The position numbers and the translations under genes were made by a program. From Curtobacterium sp. MCPF17_052 (GTDB taxonomy: Bacteria > Actinomycetota > Actinomycetes > Actinomycetales > Microbacteriaceae), in the NCBI RefSeq assembly GCF_003234085.1, contig NZ_QKSD01000011.1, positions 74,878-138,877 of the forward strand: 64,000 nucleotides of DNA, in the 5' to 3' direction. Shown piece after piece: positions 1 to 9,655 of this stretch. Each line of letters starts with the position of its first letter. The stretch's first letter is position 1. The notes under the pieces were generated by a model, which was given only the letters and a program-made list of their open reading frames with translations, was not told where the DNA came from and ran no database searches.

Positions 1-331
1 CGTGCGTGGACGACGACGGCAGGCCGAAGTACCACGTCGCCAGGTTCCAGAGCACGGCGCCGACGAGCCCCGCGAAGATCATCGTCGGCGAGATGTGGAT
101 GCCGTCCTGGCCCTCGCGGATGATCCCCTGCGAGACGGTCTTCGCCACCTCGGTGGAGAGGAACGCGCCGACCAGGTTGAGCACGGCGGAGATGAGGACG
201 GCGGTGCGGGGCTTGAGGGCACCCGTGGCCACCGAGGTGGCCATGGCGTTCGCAGTGTCGTGGAACCCGTTCGTGAAGTCGAACACGAGGGCCACCACGA
301 TCACCAACACGACGGTGACGAGGACGTCCAT
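1..331 (-). CDS. PiT-family inorganic phosphate transporter, N-terminal part
   Basis: Only the first 110 codons lie in the window; the gene runs off the left edge. The translation opens with a hydrophobic helix and the family signature FTNGFHDTANAMATSVATG. Two more hydrophobic segments follow, and the visible part ends in LPSSSTHA, the second conserved PiT motif. Proteins of this family are membrane permeases that import phosphate (often as a metal-phosphate complex) using a cation gradient. The ATG at 329-331 is chosen because the signature starts about 17 residues later, as usual. The gene is divergent from the hydrolase at 410, with about 80 bp between them. Confidence 0.93.
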   Translation of the reverse strand, partial: MDVLVTVVLVIVVALVFDFTNGFHDTANAMATSVATGALKPRTAVLISAVLNLVGAFLSTEVAKTVSQGIIREGQDGIHISPTMIFAGLVGAVLWNLATWYFGLPSSSTH

Positions 332-397
332 GCGCGAGACGCTAGGCCCGCGGACGAGCGGCCGCGTGAACGCCGGGTGAACAGGTGCGCGGTCTGT

Positions 398-403
398 CAG
401 GAT
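398..403 (+). promoter_or_regulatory. leaderless -10 box (CAGGAT)
   Basis: CAGGAT ends 6 nt before the GTG at 410, and no Shine-Dalgarno sequence is present. This is the spacing of a leaderless actinobacterial transcript and supports the GTG start. Confidence 0.45.
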
Positions 404-409
404 GCTGCC

Positions 410-1282
410 GTGCCCACGTTCTCCGCCGCCCGAGGCGACTCCTCGTTCACCGACGCCCACGGTGTCGAGATCGTCTACTCGACGTGGCGCGCGGGCAAGC
501 CGAAGGGCATCGTGCAGATCGCCCACGGCGTCGGTGAGCACGGCCTCCGGTACGAGCCGCTCGCACAGGACCTCGTCCGCGCCGGGTGGACCGTTCACGC
601 GAACGACCACCGCGGGCACGGACGGACCGGCCTGGCGCAGTGGGACGGCGACCACGGCGAACTCGGGCGGCTCGGGCCCGGCGGCCTCCGCGCCGCGATC
701 GCGGCCGTCGAGCAGATGACCGCGGTGGCGAAGACCGACGACCCCGGTCTGCCCGTCGTGCTGCTCGGCCACTCGTGGGGGTCCCTGATGGCGCAGCGGA
801 TCGTGAACACCTCGTCCGAGCAGTACGCCGGCGTGGTCCTGTCGGCCAGCGCCCTCCGCCTGCCCGGACTGATGAACGGCGGCGACCTGAACCGGCGGCA
901 CGCAGCCTCCGGTCCGACGAAGCACGAGTGGCTCACCCGCGACCGAGCGGTCATCGAGGCCGTCGGTCTCGACCCGCTGGCCGTCGAGGCGGACGTCCTC
1001 GGCCTCTTCGGCCTGCCCGACACCCTGCGGCTGCTCGGGCTGCCCCGTCGGCGGATCCCGCACGACCTGCCGATGCTGCTGCAGGTCGGGTCCGAGGACT
1101 CCCTCGGCGGGCCCCGTTCCGTCGAGCTGCTCGCCCGGACGTACCGGCGGCGCGGACGGCTCTCCGACGTCACCGTCCTCGTCTACGAGGGAGCGCGGCA
1201 CGAGGTCTACAACGAGACGAACCGCGACGAGGTGGTCGCGGACCTCGTCGCCTGGCTCGACCGAGTCGTCGCGGGGCGCTGA
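410..1282 (+). CDS. alpha/beta hydrolase, monoacylglycerol-lipase-like (serine aminopeptidase S33 / Hydrolase_4)
   Basis: 290 aa with a GTG start. The N-terminal strand and oxyanion region (QIAHGVGEHGLRYEPLA) are typical of monoglyceride lipase-like hydrolases. The nucleophile elbow is GHSWG, the acid is probably the Asp in VGSEDSLGG, and the catalytic His is in GARHEVYNE close to the C-terminus, so the full triad is visible. There is no signal peptide, so it is presumably cytoplasmic. Likely substrates are monoacylglycerols or other small esters; the exact substrate cannot be read from sequence. The reading frame stays open upstream to the window edge, but that part is antisense to the phosphate transporter and was not used. 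Confidence 0.88.
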   Translation: MPTFSAARGDSSFTDAHGVEIVYSTWRAGKPKGIVQIAHGVGEHGLRYEPLAQDLVRAGWTVHANDHRGHGRTGLAQWDGDHGELGRLGPGGLRAAIAAVEQMTAVAKTDDPGLPVVLLGHSWGSLMAQRIVNTSSEQYAGVVLSASALRLPGLMNGGDLNRRHAASGPTKHEWLTRDRAVIEAVGLDPLAVEADVLGLFGLPDTLRLLGLPRRRIPHDLPMLLQVGSEDSLGGPRSVELLARTYRRRGRLSDVTVLVYEGARHEVYNETNRDEVVADLVAWLDRVVAGR

Positions 1283-1292
1283 CCGGCGGCGC

Positions 1293-1340
1293 GACAGCAG
1301 GACGGCACGACAGCAGGACGGCACGACAGCACGACGGCAC
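1293..1340. repeat. 16-bp tandem repeat, 3 copies
   Basis: The unit GACAGCAGGACGGCAC occurs at 1293-1308 and 1309-1324, with a one-base variant at 1325-1340. It fills the gap between the hydrolase stop and the next start. No function is evident. Confidence 0.8.
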
Positions 1341-1343
1341 GAG

Positions 1344-2267
1344 ATGACCACACTGGGGGAGTACATGTACCGAGCGCGCCATGAACGGCCGACGCGGCCG
1401 ACCGCCACCGTCCGCCGGAGTCCGTGGGGCGCGGCCGCCCTGACGTCCGCCGCTGCGGGCATCACGGCCCTGGGCGTCCGGATGCTGTCCGCCACCGCGT
1501 TCTACGGCGACGCGGACCTCGTCCGGATCGGCACGGGCTCCTTCACGGTCGTCCTCGGCATCGGTCTGGTCCTGCTCGGCGTCCGGTCACTCCGCTCGCG
1601 CGTCCGGGTCTTCCCCGACCGACTCGAGGCCCGGTCCGGATTCGCACCCACGCATGTCGTCCGGCCGGGGGAGATCGTGCGCATCGAACCGCGGTTGTCG
1701 GGTCACGTCGGCGTCAGCGGGGTCACCGACGGCCAGGGCTCCTTCCTCGCGGGGCGGTTCGACCGCCACTACGACGTCCTCGCTGACTGGTTGTCGATGA
1801 ACGCGACCAGACCGTGGGCGGAGTACCAGGACCTGCTCGGCGAGCTCACGCACCAGACCCGGCCCCGGGTCGTCCGGGGGACGCTCACCGGGCTGCTGCT
1901 CTTCGTCGTCATGGTGCCGGCGCTGGAGCTCTTCCCGGCCCTGCTGTCCCTCTCGGCGTACGACGACGCGCACCCACAGGACCGCACGTGTTCGGTCACG
2001 TCGGCGGAGGGGAGCACCATCTCCAGCCGCTCCACCAGGGGGATCGGGTCGTCGCACCCGGCCGTGACGTTCACGACGCGTGACTGCGGCCCGCTCGTGA
2101 TGCGTGACGGCGTGGACAGCGACTCCCGCGACGTGATCGCCCGTCGGTACGACGGTGCCCCCGGCGAGTACACGTTCACGCTCGGCGGTGGTTCGCTGTG
2201 GCTGCAGGAGCACCTGCCCTGGTTCCCTGTCCAGCCCGGCGTCGACGCGGTCCGCCCGGCGCGCTGA
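1344..2267 (+). CDS. two-domain membrane protein with a C-terminal two-cysteine domain, unknown function
   Basis: 307 aa. I do not recognise a named family. Two hydrophobic hairpin helices (about residues 28-50 and 55-78) are followed by a PH-like/bPH-type cytoplasmic stretch, another helix around 185-205 and a C-terminal extracellular-looking domain. That domain holds two cysteines in the contexts TCSVTSAEG and TRDCGPLVMRDGV. The same C-terminal domain occurs in the protein at 29761-30210, so the two are paralogous there. An alternative start is the ATG at 1365, preceded by GGGGGAG, which is a better ribosome-binding site. If used, it removes seven residues. Confidence 0.75.
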   Translation: MTTLGEYMYRARHERPTRPTATVRRSPWGAAALTSAAAGITALGVRMLSATAFYGDADLVRIGTGSFTVVLGIGLVLLGVRSLRSRVRVFPDRLEARSGFAPTHVVRPGEIVRIEPRLSGHVGVSGVTDGQGSFLAGRFDRHYDVLADWLSMNATRPWAEYQDLLGELTHQTRPRVVRGTLTGLLLFVVMVPALELFPALLSLSAYDDAHPQDRTCSVTSAEGSTISSRSTRGIGSSHPAVTFTTRDCGPLVMRDGVDSDSRDVIARRYDGAPGEYTFTLGGGSLWLQEHLPWFPVQPGVDAVRPAR

Positions 2268-2594
2268 CGTCCACGCGCGTCCTCGCCGCCGTGGCGGGCG
2301 CTGCCTGGCTGCCGCTGTCCTGTCTCGCACGGGACGACCCTGTTCGGGGAACCATCGGCCGGCCGGGACCGGGGGGGGAACCGCCCACGAACGACGGGGA
2401 CCCCGGCCTGTCGGGGGGAACAGACCGGGGCCGGACCACTCGACCCATTGGGGGGAACGGGTCGAGCGGCGACGCCCGAGGCTCGAGGGGGGTCGCACCC
2501 CAGGCGTGGTGACGACGGTACGCCCGCGCCCCCACAGCGGCAACTCGGTTCGCTTTCAGGTGATCGCGTCGCGCCCGTCGGCCCCGCCCGCGGA

Positions 2595-2630
2595 CGGGAG
2601 GCCCGGTGCGGCGCCGCCACGGGCCTCCCG
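2595..2630. terminator. CGGGAGGCCCG hairpin
   Basis: Perfect 11-bp arms, CGGGAGGCCCG (2595-2605) and CGGGCCTCCCG (2620-2630), with a self-complementary loop. It lies only 16 nt before the lipoate ligase start, so it would terminate upstream transcription. It has no U-tract. The same stem recurs elsewhere in the window. Confidence 0.6.
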
Positions 2631-2633
2631 GAA

Positions 2634-2639
2634 TAGGGT
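2634..2639 (+). promoter_or_regulatory. leaderless -10 box (TAGGGT)
   Basis: TAGGGT is followed by 6 nt and then the ATG at 2646. No ribosome-binding site precedes the start. Confidence 0.55.
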
Positions 2640-2645
2640 GGCGGC

Positions 2646-3695
2646 ATGCACGGTGAGTACAAGGTCCCCGGAGGCAAGCTCGTCGTCGTCGACCTGGAGG
2701 TCGTCGACGGCAGGATCGACCGGTTCCGGTTGGCGGGTGACTTCTTCCTCGAACCGGACGACGCGCTCCCGCTGATCGACCAGGCGGTGGACGGCCTGCG
2801 CGCCGACACCGACGCGGCCGGGATCGCGGCCGCCGTGCGACACGCGCTGCCCGACGACGCCGTCCTGCTCGGCTTCACGCCCGAGTCCGTCGGGGTCGCC
2901 GTCCGCCGAGCCCTGTCGCGGGCATCGTCGTGGCGGGACTACGAGTGGCAGGTCATCCACGAGGGCCCGATCAGCCCGAACGAGCACCTCGCGCTCGACC
3001 AGGTCCTCACCGAGGAGGTCGGGGCCGGCCGCCGCGGGCCGACGCTGCGCATCTGGGAGTGGGACCAGCCCGCGGTCGTCATCGGGTCGTTCCAGTCGCT
3101 GAAGAACGAGGTCGACCCGGCCGGCGCCGAGAAGTACGGCGTGCAGGTCGTGCGGCGGATCTCCGGCGGCGGCGCGATGTTCATGGACGCGGGCGCGATC
3201 ATCTCGTACTCGCTGTACGTGCCGACCGACCTCGTGCAGGGCATGACGTTCGCCGACTCGTACGCGTACCTGGACGAGTGGGTGATCGAGGCGCTGAAGT
3301 CCCTCGGCATCGAGGCGTACTACCAGCCCCTCAACGACATCACCTCGACCAAGGGCAAGATCGGCGGGGCCGCGCAGAAGCGCCTCGGCACCGGGTCGCT
3401 CCTGCACCACGCGACCATGAGCTACGACATGGACGGCGAGAAGATGGTGGAGGTGCTGCGCATCGGCCGCGAGAAGATGAGCGACAAGGGGACGACGAGC
3501 GCCGCGAAACGTGTCGACCCGCTGCGGTCCCAAACCGGCCTGAGCCGCGCGGAGATCATCGACCGACTCATCGGCACCTTCACGAAGCTCTACGGGGCGA
3601 CCGAGGGGCACGTCACCGACGCCGAGCGGCAGAAGGCGCAGGAGCTCGTGGCGACGAAGTTCTCGACGCGGGAGTGGCTCGAGCGGGTGCCCTGA
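2646..3695 (+). CDS. lplA: lipoate-protein ligase family protein (LplA-like) with N-terminal accessory domain
   Basis: 349 aa. Residues 1 to about 85 look like the small accessory domain that LplA enzymes usually carry at the C-terminus (start HGEYKVPGGKLVVVDLEV). The catalytic BPL/LplA domain follows, with the conserved RRISGGGAMFMDAG loop and the lysine motif STKGKIGGAAQKR. The enzyme would activate lipoate with ATP and transfer it to the lipoyl domains of 2-oxoacid dehydrogenases or GcvH, in the cytoplasm. The accessory-first domain order is inverted relative to E. coli LplA and is known in actinobacterial and archaeal relatives. Confidence 0.88.
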   Translation: MHGEYKVPGGKLVVVDLEVVDGRIDRFRLAGDFFLEPDDALPLIDQAVDGLRADTDAAGIAAAVRHALPDDAVLLGFTPESVGVAVRRALSRASSWRDYEWQVIHEGPISPNEHLALDQVLTEEVGAGRRGPTLRIWEWDQPAVVIGSFQSLKNEVDPAGAEKYGVQVVRRISGGGAMFMDAGAIISYSLYVPTDLVQGMTFADSYAYLDEWVIEALKSLGIEAYYQPLNDITSTKGKIGGAAQKRLGTGSLLHHATMSYDMDGEKMVEVLRIGREKMSDKGTTSAAKRVDPLRSQTGLSRAEIIDRLIGTFTKLYGATEGHVTDAERQKAQELVATKFSTREWLERVP

Positions 3696-3765
3696 GCGCG
3701 AGACTCGGCGCGTACGGATCGCGAGGATCAGCCGCGCGGCGGATGTCCTCCGCCGATCGGCCACG

Positions 3766-3771
3766 TAACGT
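3766..3771 (+). promoter_or_regulatory. leaderless -10 box (TAACGT)
   Basis: TAACGT lies 7 nt before the GTG at 3779. It was used to choose that start for the short membrane protein. Confidence 0.45.
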
Positions 3772-3778
3772 CGCTGCC

Positions 3779-4105
3779 GTGAACTGGTTGATCTTCCTGG
3801 GGGCGGTGGCCGCTGCGGTCGTCGTGGTGTGGATCGCCGACCGTCTGGGCTGGATCGACCTGTCGAACAAGTCCACACGCGGGGGCGGCTCCGGTGGCGT
3901 GGTGTCGATGATGGACGAGGTCTTCGCGCCCACCCGTCAGGAGACGCAGGCCGAGTACGAGCGGCAGGCGCGCCTCCCGCGCGAAGCGCCGACGCCCTCA
4001 CGCGACGACCACGACCTGCTCAGCGGGACCGTGCTCATCCGGGTGCCCTCGAGTCGGGCCGGCAGCGGCACGCATCGGGCGGGGACGCACGACCGGTCGT
4101 ACTGA
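3779..4105 (+). CDS. small single-pass membrane protein, unknown function
   Basis: 108 aa with a GTG start. One N-terminal transmembrane helix (NWLIFLGAVAAAVVVVWIAD) is followed by a polar, probably cytoplasmic tail with a Gly-rich spacer and many charged residues. No family is recognised. The gene stands alone, with its own leaderless promoter, between the lipoate ligase and the convergent acetyltransferase. Confidence 0.6.
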   Translation: MNWLIFLGAVAAAVVVVWIADRLGWIDLSNKSTRGGGSGGVVSMMDEVFAPTRQETQAEYERQARLPREAPTPSRDDHDLLSGTVLIRVPSSRAGSGTHRAGTHDRSY

Positions 4106-4130
4106 CACCGCGCGCGTCCGACCCGGCGGG

Positions 4131-4415
4131 TCAGCGCGTGGTGAGGTCCTGGTGGTCCGGGTGCCGTTCGAGCCACGCGGCGACGTAGCTGCAATCGGCG
4201 ACGACGCGACGGTCGGAGTTCGCGCGGACGTCGTCCAGCGCGTTCTCGACGAGGATCGAGGCGTGGCCGCCGCCGCGGTGCTCCGGGTCGACCTCGGTGT
4301 GGACGAAGTGGATCACGTCCCCGTCGATCTCGTAGGCGGCGAGGCCGATGACGTCGCCGTCCTCGACGAGGGAGTACTGGTTCTGGTCGGTGTCGTTGCG
4401 GACTTCGAGACTCAT
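4131..4415 (-). CDS. small GNAT-fold N-acetyltransferase (Acetyltransf_CG / YidJ-like)
   Basis: 94 aa, the usual length for this short GNAT subgroup. The core reads IHFVHTEVDPEHRGGGHAS, where the P-loop-like EHRGGG binds the acetyl-CoA pyrophosphate. The C-terminal VVADCSYVAAWLERHP is characteristic of the subgroup. The target is unknown. The ATG at 4415 was chosen over an upstream in-frame ATG because a TAGCGT -10 box (4423-4428) lies 7 nt before it. Confidence 0.85.
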   Translation of the reverse strand: MSLEVRNDTDQNQYSLVEDGDVIGLAAYEIDGDVIHFVHTEVDPEHRGGGHASILVENALDDVRANSDRRVVADCSYVAAWLERHPDHQDLTTR

Positions 4416-4422
4416 CCTCCGG

Positions 4423-4428
4423 ACGCTA
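4423..4428 (-). promoter_or_regulatory. leaderless -10 box (TAGCGT, minus strand)
   Basis: TAGCGT on the minus strand is followed by 7 nt and then the acetyltransferase ATG at 4415. Confidence 0.5.
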
Positions 4429-4448
4429 CGCCGGGCACCTTCCACGGA

Positions 4449-4508
4449 ACGCAACGTGGGCGGCTGCACACCGCGGAGTACCGCTGCGTGCAACCGCCCA
4501 CGTTGCGT
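4449..4508. terminator. 21-bp-arm hairpin after the efflux pump
   Basis: The arms at 4449-4469 (starting ACGCAACGTGGGCGG) and 4488-4508 are complementary with one mismatch and an 18-nt loop. It lies 12 bp past the efflux pump stop on the minus strand, just upstream of the acetyltransferase promoter, so a terminator is the simplest reading. Confidence 0.7.
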
Positions 4509-4519
4509 GTTGCGAGGGG

Positions 4520-6865
4520 CTACCCGGCCGTGTGGCGACCGTGCGGGTGCTCGTCGGCTTCGCCGGCGGCGTGCGCGCCGTGCTGCACCCGGAGCACACC
4601 GGTCGCGGCCGGAGGCTCGTCCACCGGGGTCGACGACGAGTGCGCGCCGTGCGTGGACGCGTGGGGCAGGGGCGCCCGGGTGCCGTCCGCTCCGGTCGCC
4701 CGGGCCGAGCGCGGCTGCGCGGGCACGTCGGGCGACGTGGGCACGATCGACATCGACCCCGTGTCGGGCGAGACGAGCGAGCCGGAGCCGGCCGCTGCCT
4801 GCTGGGCGTCGACGGTCAGTCGGTCGTCATCCGCGCTCTTGCGTGCGGCGTCGGCCTGCTCCTGGAGCGCCGACGTCTTGCGGAGCGGTGGCACCTTGAA
4901 GAACCAGGTCAGGACGAAGGCGAGCAGGATGACCGCGAGGCCGACCCAGTAGACCGTGACCGCGGAGTCGCTGAACCCGACCAGGAACGGACGACTGAGC
5001 CGCTTGTCGGACCCGTTCAGGAACGACGTGTCGTTGGTGGACGACGTGCTCGAGGAGGTGCCGCCCTTGCCGTCGCGCAGCTGGTCGACGAGCTTCGGCG
5101 CCACCGTGTCGACGATGTCCCGTCGCTGCGCGGCGTTCGAGTAGTCGACCTGCAGGGTGCCGTCGACGACCTCGGCGCCCGCCTTGGCCGCGGCGGTCTG
5201 CAGCGCCTTCTGCTCGGCGTCGCCCTTCGCGTCGGCGATCTGCTGGGCGATGACCGTGTCGGCTGCCGCGGCGGGGATCGTGCCGGCGTCGACCTGCTGC
5301 TGCACGGCGGCGGTGACCTGCTTCGTCACGGCCTGGTCGGCAGCCTGCTTCGCCTGCACGGCGCCCTGGTCGAGACCGTCCTGCACGTTCCGCTTGATCG
5401 GCGTGACGATCGGGTCCCAGATCTGGTCCATCACGCCCTTGTTCTGCTCGGCGTCGGCCACCGCCGGGTTCAACGCCGCGTTCAGGGCGCTCTTCAGGTC
5501 GGACTCGTTCTGCAGCGCCCCGGTGATGTTCGTCGGCATCAGGCTGAAGAGCACGGACAGGAGCACCGCGGTGCCCATGGTGCCGCCGATCTGGCGGAAG
5601 AAGGTCGCGGCGCTGGTGGCGACACCGATGTCCCGCGGCGACACGGAGTTCTGCGCGGCGAGCGTCAGTGTCTGCATGAGCTGGCCGAGCCCGAGGCCGA
5701 TGAGGAACATGCCGGTCATCAGGAACCACAGGGGCCGGTCGGCGGTCAGGAACGTCAGGACGGTGTAGCCGACCGCGGTGAAGGCCGTGCCGGTGACCGG
5801 GAAGATCCGGTACCTGCCCGTGCGGGACACGATCTGACCCGAGGCGATCGACGAGATCATCAGGCCGAGGACCATCGGCAGCATCGCGAACCCGGACTCG
5901 GTCGGCGTGACGCCCTTGACGATCTGCAGGTACAGCGGGATGGTCAGCATCGCGCCGAACATGCCGAAGCCGATGAGCACGGACAGCACGGCGGCCATCG
6001 AGAACACGTGCGAGCTGAACAGCTTCAGCGGCAGGATCGCGTCGTCGCCCATCGCCCGCTCGACGATGACGAACGCGATCAGGCCGAGCGCCCCGACGCC
6101 GTAGCAGGCGAGGGCCCCGGGGGAGCCCCAGCCCCACTCGCGGCCCTGCTCGGCGATGAGGAGCAGCGGGACCAGCGTCACGATGACGAGGGACGCGCCC
6201 CACCAGTCGATGCGCGGCTTGCGGCGCTCGCCGTACTTCGGCAGGTGCAGGAACGTCAGCACCATGAACAGCGCGATGACGCCGATCGGCACGTTGATCA
6301 GGAAGACCCAGCGCCATCCGGAGATGAAGAGCAGTTCGTTCGCGCCGGCGAAGACACCGCCGACGAGCGGACCGATGACGGACGAGATGCCGAACACGGC
6401 CAGGAAGTAACCCTGGTACTTGGCGCGCTCACGCGGGGCGAGCATGTCACCCATGATCGCCAGCGGCAGGGACATCAGACCACCGGCACCGAGGCCCTGC
6501 AGCGCGCGGAACCCGGCGAGCATCAGCATCGACGTCGAGAACGACGCGGCGAGCGAGCCGAGGATGAAGATCGCGATCGCGGTGATGAACAGCGGACGTC
6601 GGCCGAAGAGGTCGGAGAGCTTGCCGTAGATCGGCGTGGTGATCGTCGAGGCGATCAGGTAGCCGGTCGTGACCCAGGCCTGCTGGTCGAGACCGTGCAG
6701 GTCGTCACCGATGGTGCGGATCGCGGTGCCGACGATCGTCTGGTCGAGGGCGCCCAGGAACATGCCGGCCATCAGGCCGTAGATCACGAGCAGGATCTGG
6801 CGGTGGTTCATCACGGCGTTCGAGGACGTCGTGGGGGCCGCGGGTGCGGTCGCGGTCTGTGTCAT
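4520..6865 (-). CDS. MFS drug efflux pump, DHA2 (EmrB/QacA) family, with large extracytoplasmic insert
   Basis: 781 aa, much longer than the ~500 of ordinary DHA2 pumps. TM1 carries the DHA2 motif LDQTIVGTAI and the A motif is GKLSDLFGRRP. Thirteen helices run to about residue 436. A hydrophilic Ala/Gln-rich segment of about 190 residues follows (437-625), then the last helix (VYWVGLAVILLAFVLTWFF) and a polar tail of about 115 residues. It would export hydrophobic toxicants by proton antiport at the inner membrane. A close paralog is at 46501-48645 with the same insert. The ATG at 6865 has GGGAG at the right distance. A TTGC-N7-GCAA palindrome overlaps the promoter. Confidence 0.9.
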   Translation of the reverse strand: MTQTATAPAAPTTSSNAVMNHRQILLVIYGLMAGMFLGALDQTIVGTAIRTIGDDLHGLDQQAWVTTGYLIASTITTPIYGKLSDLFGRRPLFITAIAIFILGSLAASFSTSMLMLAGFRALQGLGAGGLMSLPLAIMGDMLAPRERAKYQGYFLAVFGISSVIGPLVGGVFAGANELLFISGWRWVFLINVPIGVIALFMVLTFLHLPKYGERRKPRIDWWGASLVIVTLVPLLLIAEQGREWGWGSPGALACYGVGALGLIAFVIVERAMGDDAILPLKLFSSHVFSMAAVLSVLIGFGMFGAMLTIPLYLQIVKGVTPTESGFAMLPMVLGLMISSIASGQIVSRTGRYRIFPVTGTAFTAVGYTVLTFLTADRPLWFLMTGMFLIGLGLGQLMQTLTLAAQNSVSPRDIGVATSAATFFRQIGGTMGTAVLLSVLFSLMPTNITGALQNESDLKSALNAALNPAVADAEQNKGVMDQIWDPIVTPIKRNVQDGLDQGAVQAKQAADQAVTKQVTAAVQQQVDAGTIPAAAADTVIAQQIADAKGDAEQKALQTAAAKAGAEVVDGTLQVDYSNAAQRRDIVDTVAPKLVDQLRDGKGGTSSSTSSTNDTSFLNGSDKRLSRPFLVGFSDSAVTVYWVGLAVILLAFVLTWFFKVPPLRKTSALQEQADAARKSADDDRLTVDAQQAAAGSGSLVSPDTGSMSIVPTSPDVPAQPRSARATGADGTRAPLPHASTHGAHSSSTPVDEPPAATGVLRVQHGAHAAGEADEHPHGRHTAG

Positions 6866-6885
6866 GTGCGGGACTCCCGAGGATT

Positions 6886-6900
6886 TTGCGCTGCCTGCAA
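6886..6900. promoter_or_regulatory. predicted MarR-type operator, TTGC-N7-GCAA
   Basis: TTGCGCTGCCTGCAA lies directly after a minus-strand TGTAA (probable -10 box), 21-35 nt before the pump ATG. The identical arrangement, TGTAA-N2-TTGC-N7-GCAA, stands in front of the paralogous pump at 48.7 kb, which has a divergent marR gene. The same regulator may therefore control both. Confidence 0.55.
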
Positions 6901-7016
6901 AGTTACAACTCGGGCAACGGCGGCGCGCACCGGGAGCGCGTTCCTGTGGAGATCGGCAGCCCTCCACAGCGTGATGTGGGGCAGACCTCCGGCGTGCTCC
7001 GCCGGGACCCCCCTCG

Positions 7017-7910
7017 TCAGGCGACGGCCTGCTCGAGGGCCTCCTGGAACCGCTCGTCGACCTCGATGCGGAGTTCGCCGGTCTCGTGGTCGAACGTCGA
7101 CACGGGGGACACGTGGTCGTGGCGCGAGAACAGCAGGTGCGGGCTGAGCAGGCCACCCGGCAGCCCGGCGTCCTCGTCCCCGAGGATCTGCACCAGCAGC
7201 CCGGCGAGCGTCTGGATCGCCTGCAGGCTGTCGGCGTCGCGGAGCGGGACCGCGAGCAGCAGGTGGCGGTGCGGCACCGCGAACACCGTGCCGAACGGGG
7301 CGGCACCGAACAGTGCCGGCAGGTTGACGGCCTTCGACGCGATGAAGAGGGACTCGCCCTCGACGATGTGGACCCCGGGGGCGATCTCGGCGTTCGCGTC
7401 GACCGCTTCGGCGTCGGTGTTGAACCGGGCCATCGCCCACAGCTCGTCCGCGCCGAGGGCGAGTTTCGGCAGCGTCTGCGTCGCCAGGGTGCTCACCATC
7501 GTCGGGTAGTCCACGCACAGCCCGAGGACGAGACCCGGTGCGAACGGACGCGCGTACGTCAGGTCGGTGGGGTCGGCGCCGTCCTCGGCGAGCAGGCGCA
7601 GACGCACCCGGTCGCGCAGTTCGTCGGCACTGAGCTCTTCCGGCGTGGGCTCTCGGTGGGCCTGCAGCATCCGGTCGAAGTGCGCACGGACGATGTCCGT
7701 CCGACGCTCCTCGGTCTCTCCGCGGACCTGCGCGGCGAGGTTGGCGAGCAGGTAGACCTGCCCGTCCGCACCGAGCAGACGCACGTGCATCGGATCGCCG
7801 GGAGGCCCGTCCACCGTCGTCTCGACGCCTCGCTCCGCCAGGGTGCGCTGCGCGAGCACGACGAGTGGCAACGGCTCTGCCACCGGCTTCTTCCGTCCGA
7901 ACAACGCCAT
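7017..7910 (-). CDS. hypothetical cytoplasmic protein, DUF1444/YtpQ-like pattern
   Basis: 297 aa, no signal peptide and no membrane helix. The C-terminal half, with a hydrophobic stretch followed by TVFAVPHRHLLLAVPL, resembles in spacing the GELAISVPHQDVL segment of Bacillus YtpQ (DUF1444). I regard that link as tentative. The N-terminus MALFGRKKPVAEP is a typical basic cytoplasmic start. Its start lies 33 bp beyond the phosphoglucomutase stop on the same strand, so the two may be cotranscribed. No function can be given. Confidence 0.7.
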   Translation of the reverse strand: MALFGRKKPVAEPLPLVVLAQRTLAERGVETTVDGPPGDPMHVRLLGADGQVYLLANLAAQVRGETEERRTDIVRAHFDRMLQAHREPTPEELSADELRDRVRLRLLAEDGADPTDLTYARPFAPGLVLGLCVDYPTMVSTLATQTLPKLALGADELWAMARFNTDAEAVDANAEIAPGVHIVEGESLFIASKAVNLPALFGAAPFGTVFAVPHRHLLLAVPLRDADSLQAIQTLAGLLVQILGDEDAGLPGGLLSPHLLFSRHDHVSPVSTFDHETGELRIEVDERFQEALEQAVA

Positions 7911-7943
7911 GCGGCTCAGCCTTGCACGGAAATGCCGCCGCTG

Positions 7944-9563
<1,620 letters not shown>

Positions 9564-9569
9564 GACCCC

Positions 9570-9575
9570 ATCCTG
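9570..9575 (-). promoter_or_regulatory. leaderless -10 box of pgm (CAGGAT, minus strand)
   Basis: CAGGAT on the minus strand lies 6 nt before the pgm ATG at 9563. Confidence 0.45.
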
Positions 9576-9655
9576 GCATCGCCGCGATGGACGCGCCCAC
9601 GGTTGTGGAGAACCGTGCGGGGTCCCGGTGGCCACGAGCGCGGGCGGCGGCCGGG

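Larger units (their letters stand above)
2268..2645. other. gene-free stretch with spaced G-run repeats and a hairpin
   Basis: No convincing gene lies in these 378 bp. Four GGGGAAC/GGGGGAAC runs occur near 2346, 2374, 2413 and 2450, roughly 30-40 bp apart. The 3' end carries a perfect hairpin (2595-2630) and a leaderless -10 box for the next gene. Confidence 0.6.

Noticed and set aside
1293..1340. CRISPR-like repeat
   Set aside because: The 16-bp units are directly adjacent without spacers; it is an ordinary tandem repeat. No array with spacers was seen anywhere in the window.
4532..7147. Long plus-strand open frame opposite the first efflux pump
   Set aside because: The minus strand encodes a clear DHA2 transporter; the plus frame is repetitive Arg/Asp/Glu/Gly text without motifs.
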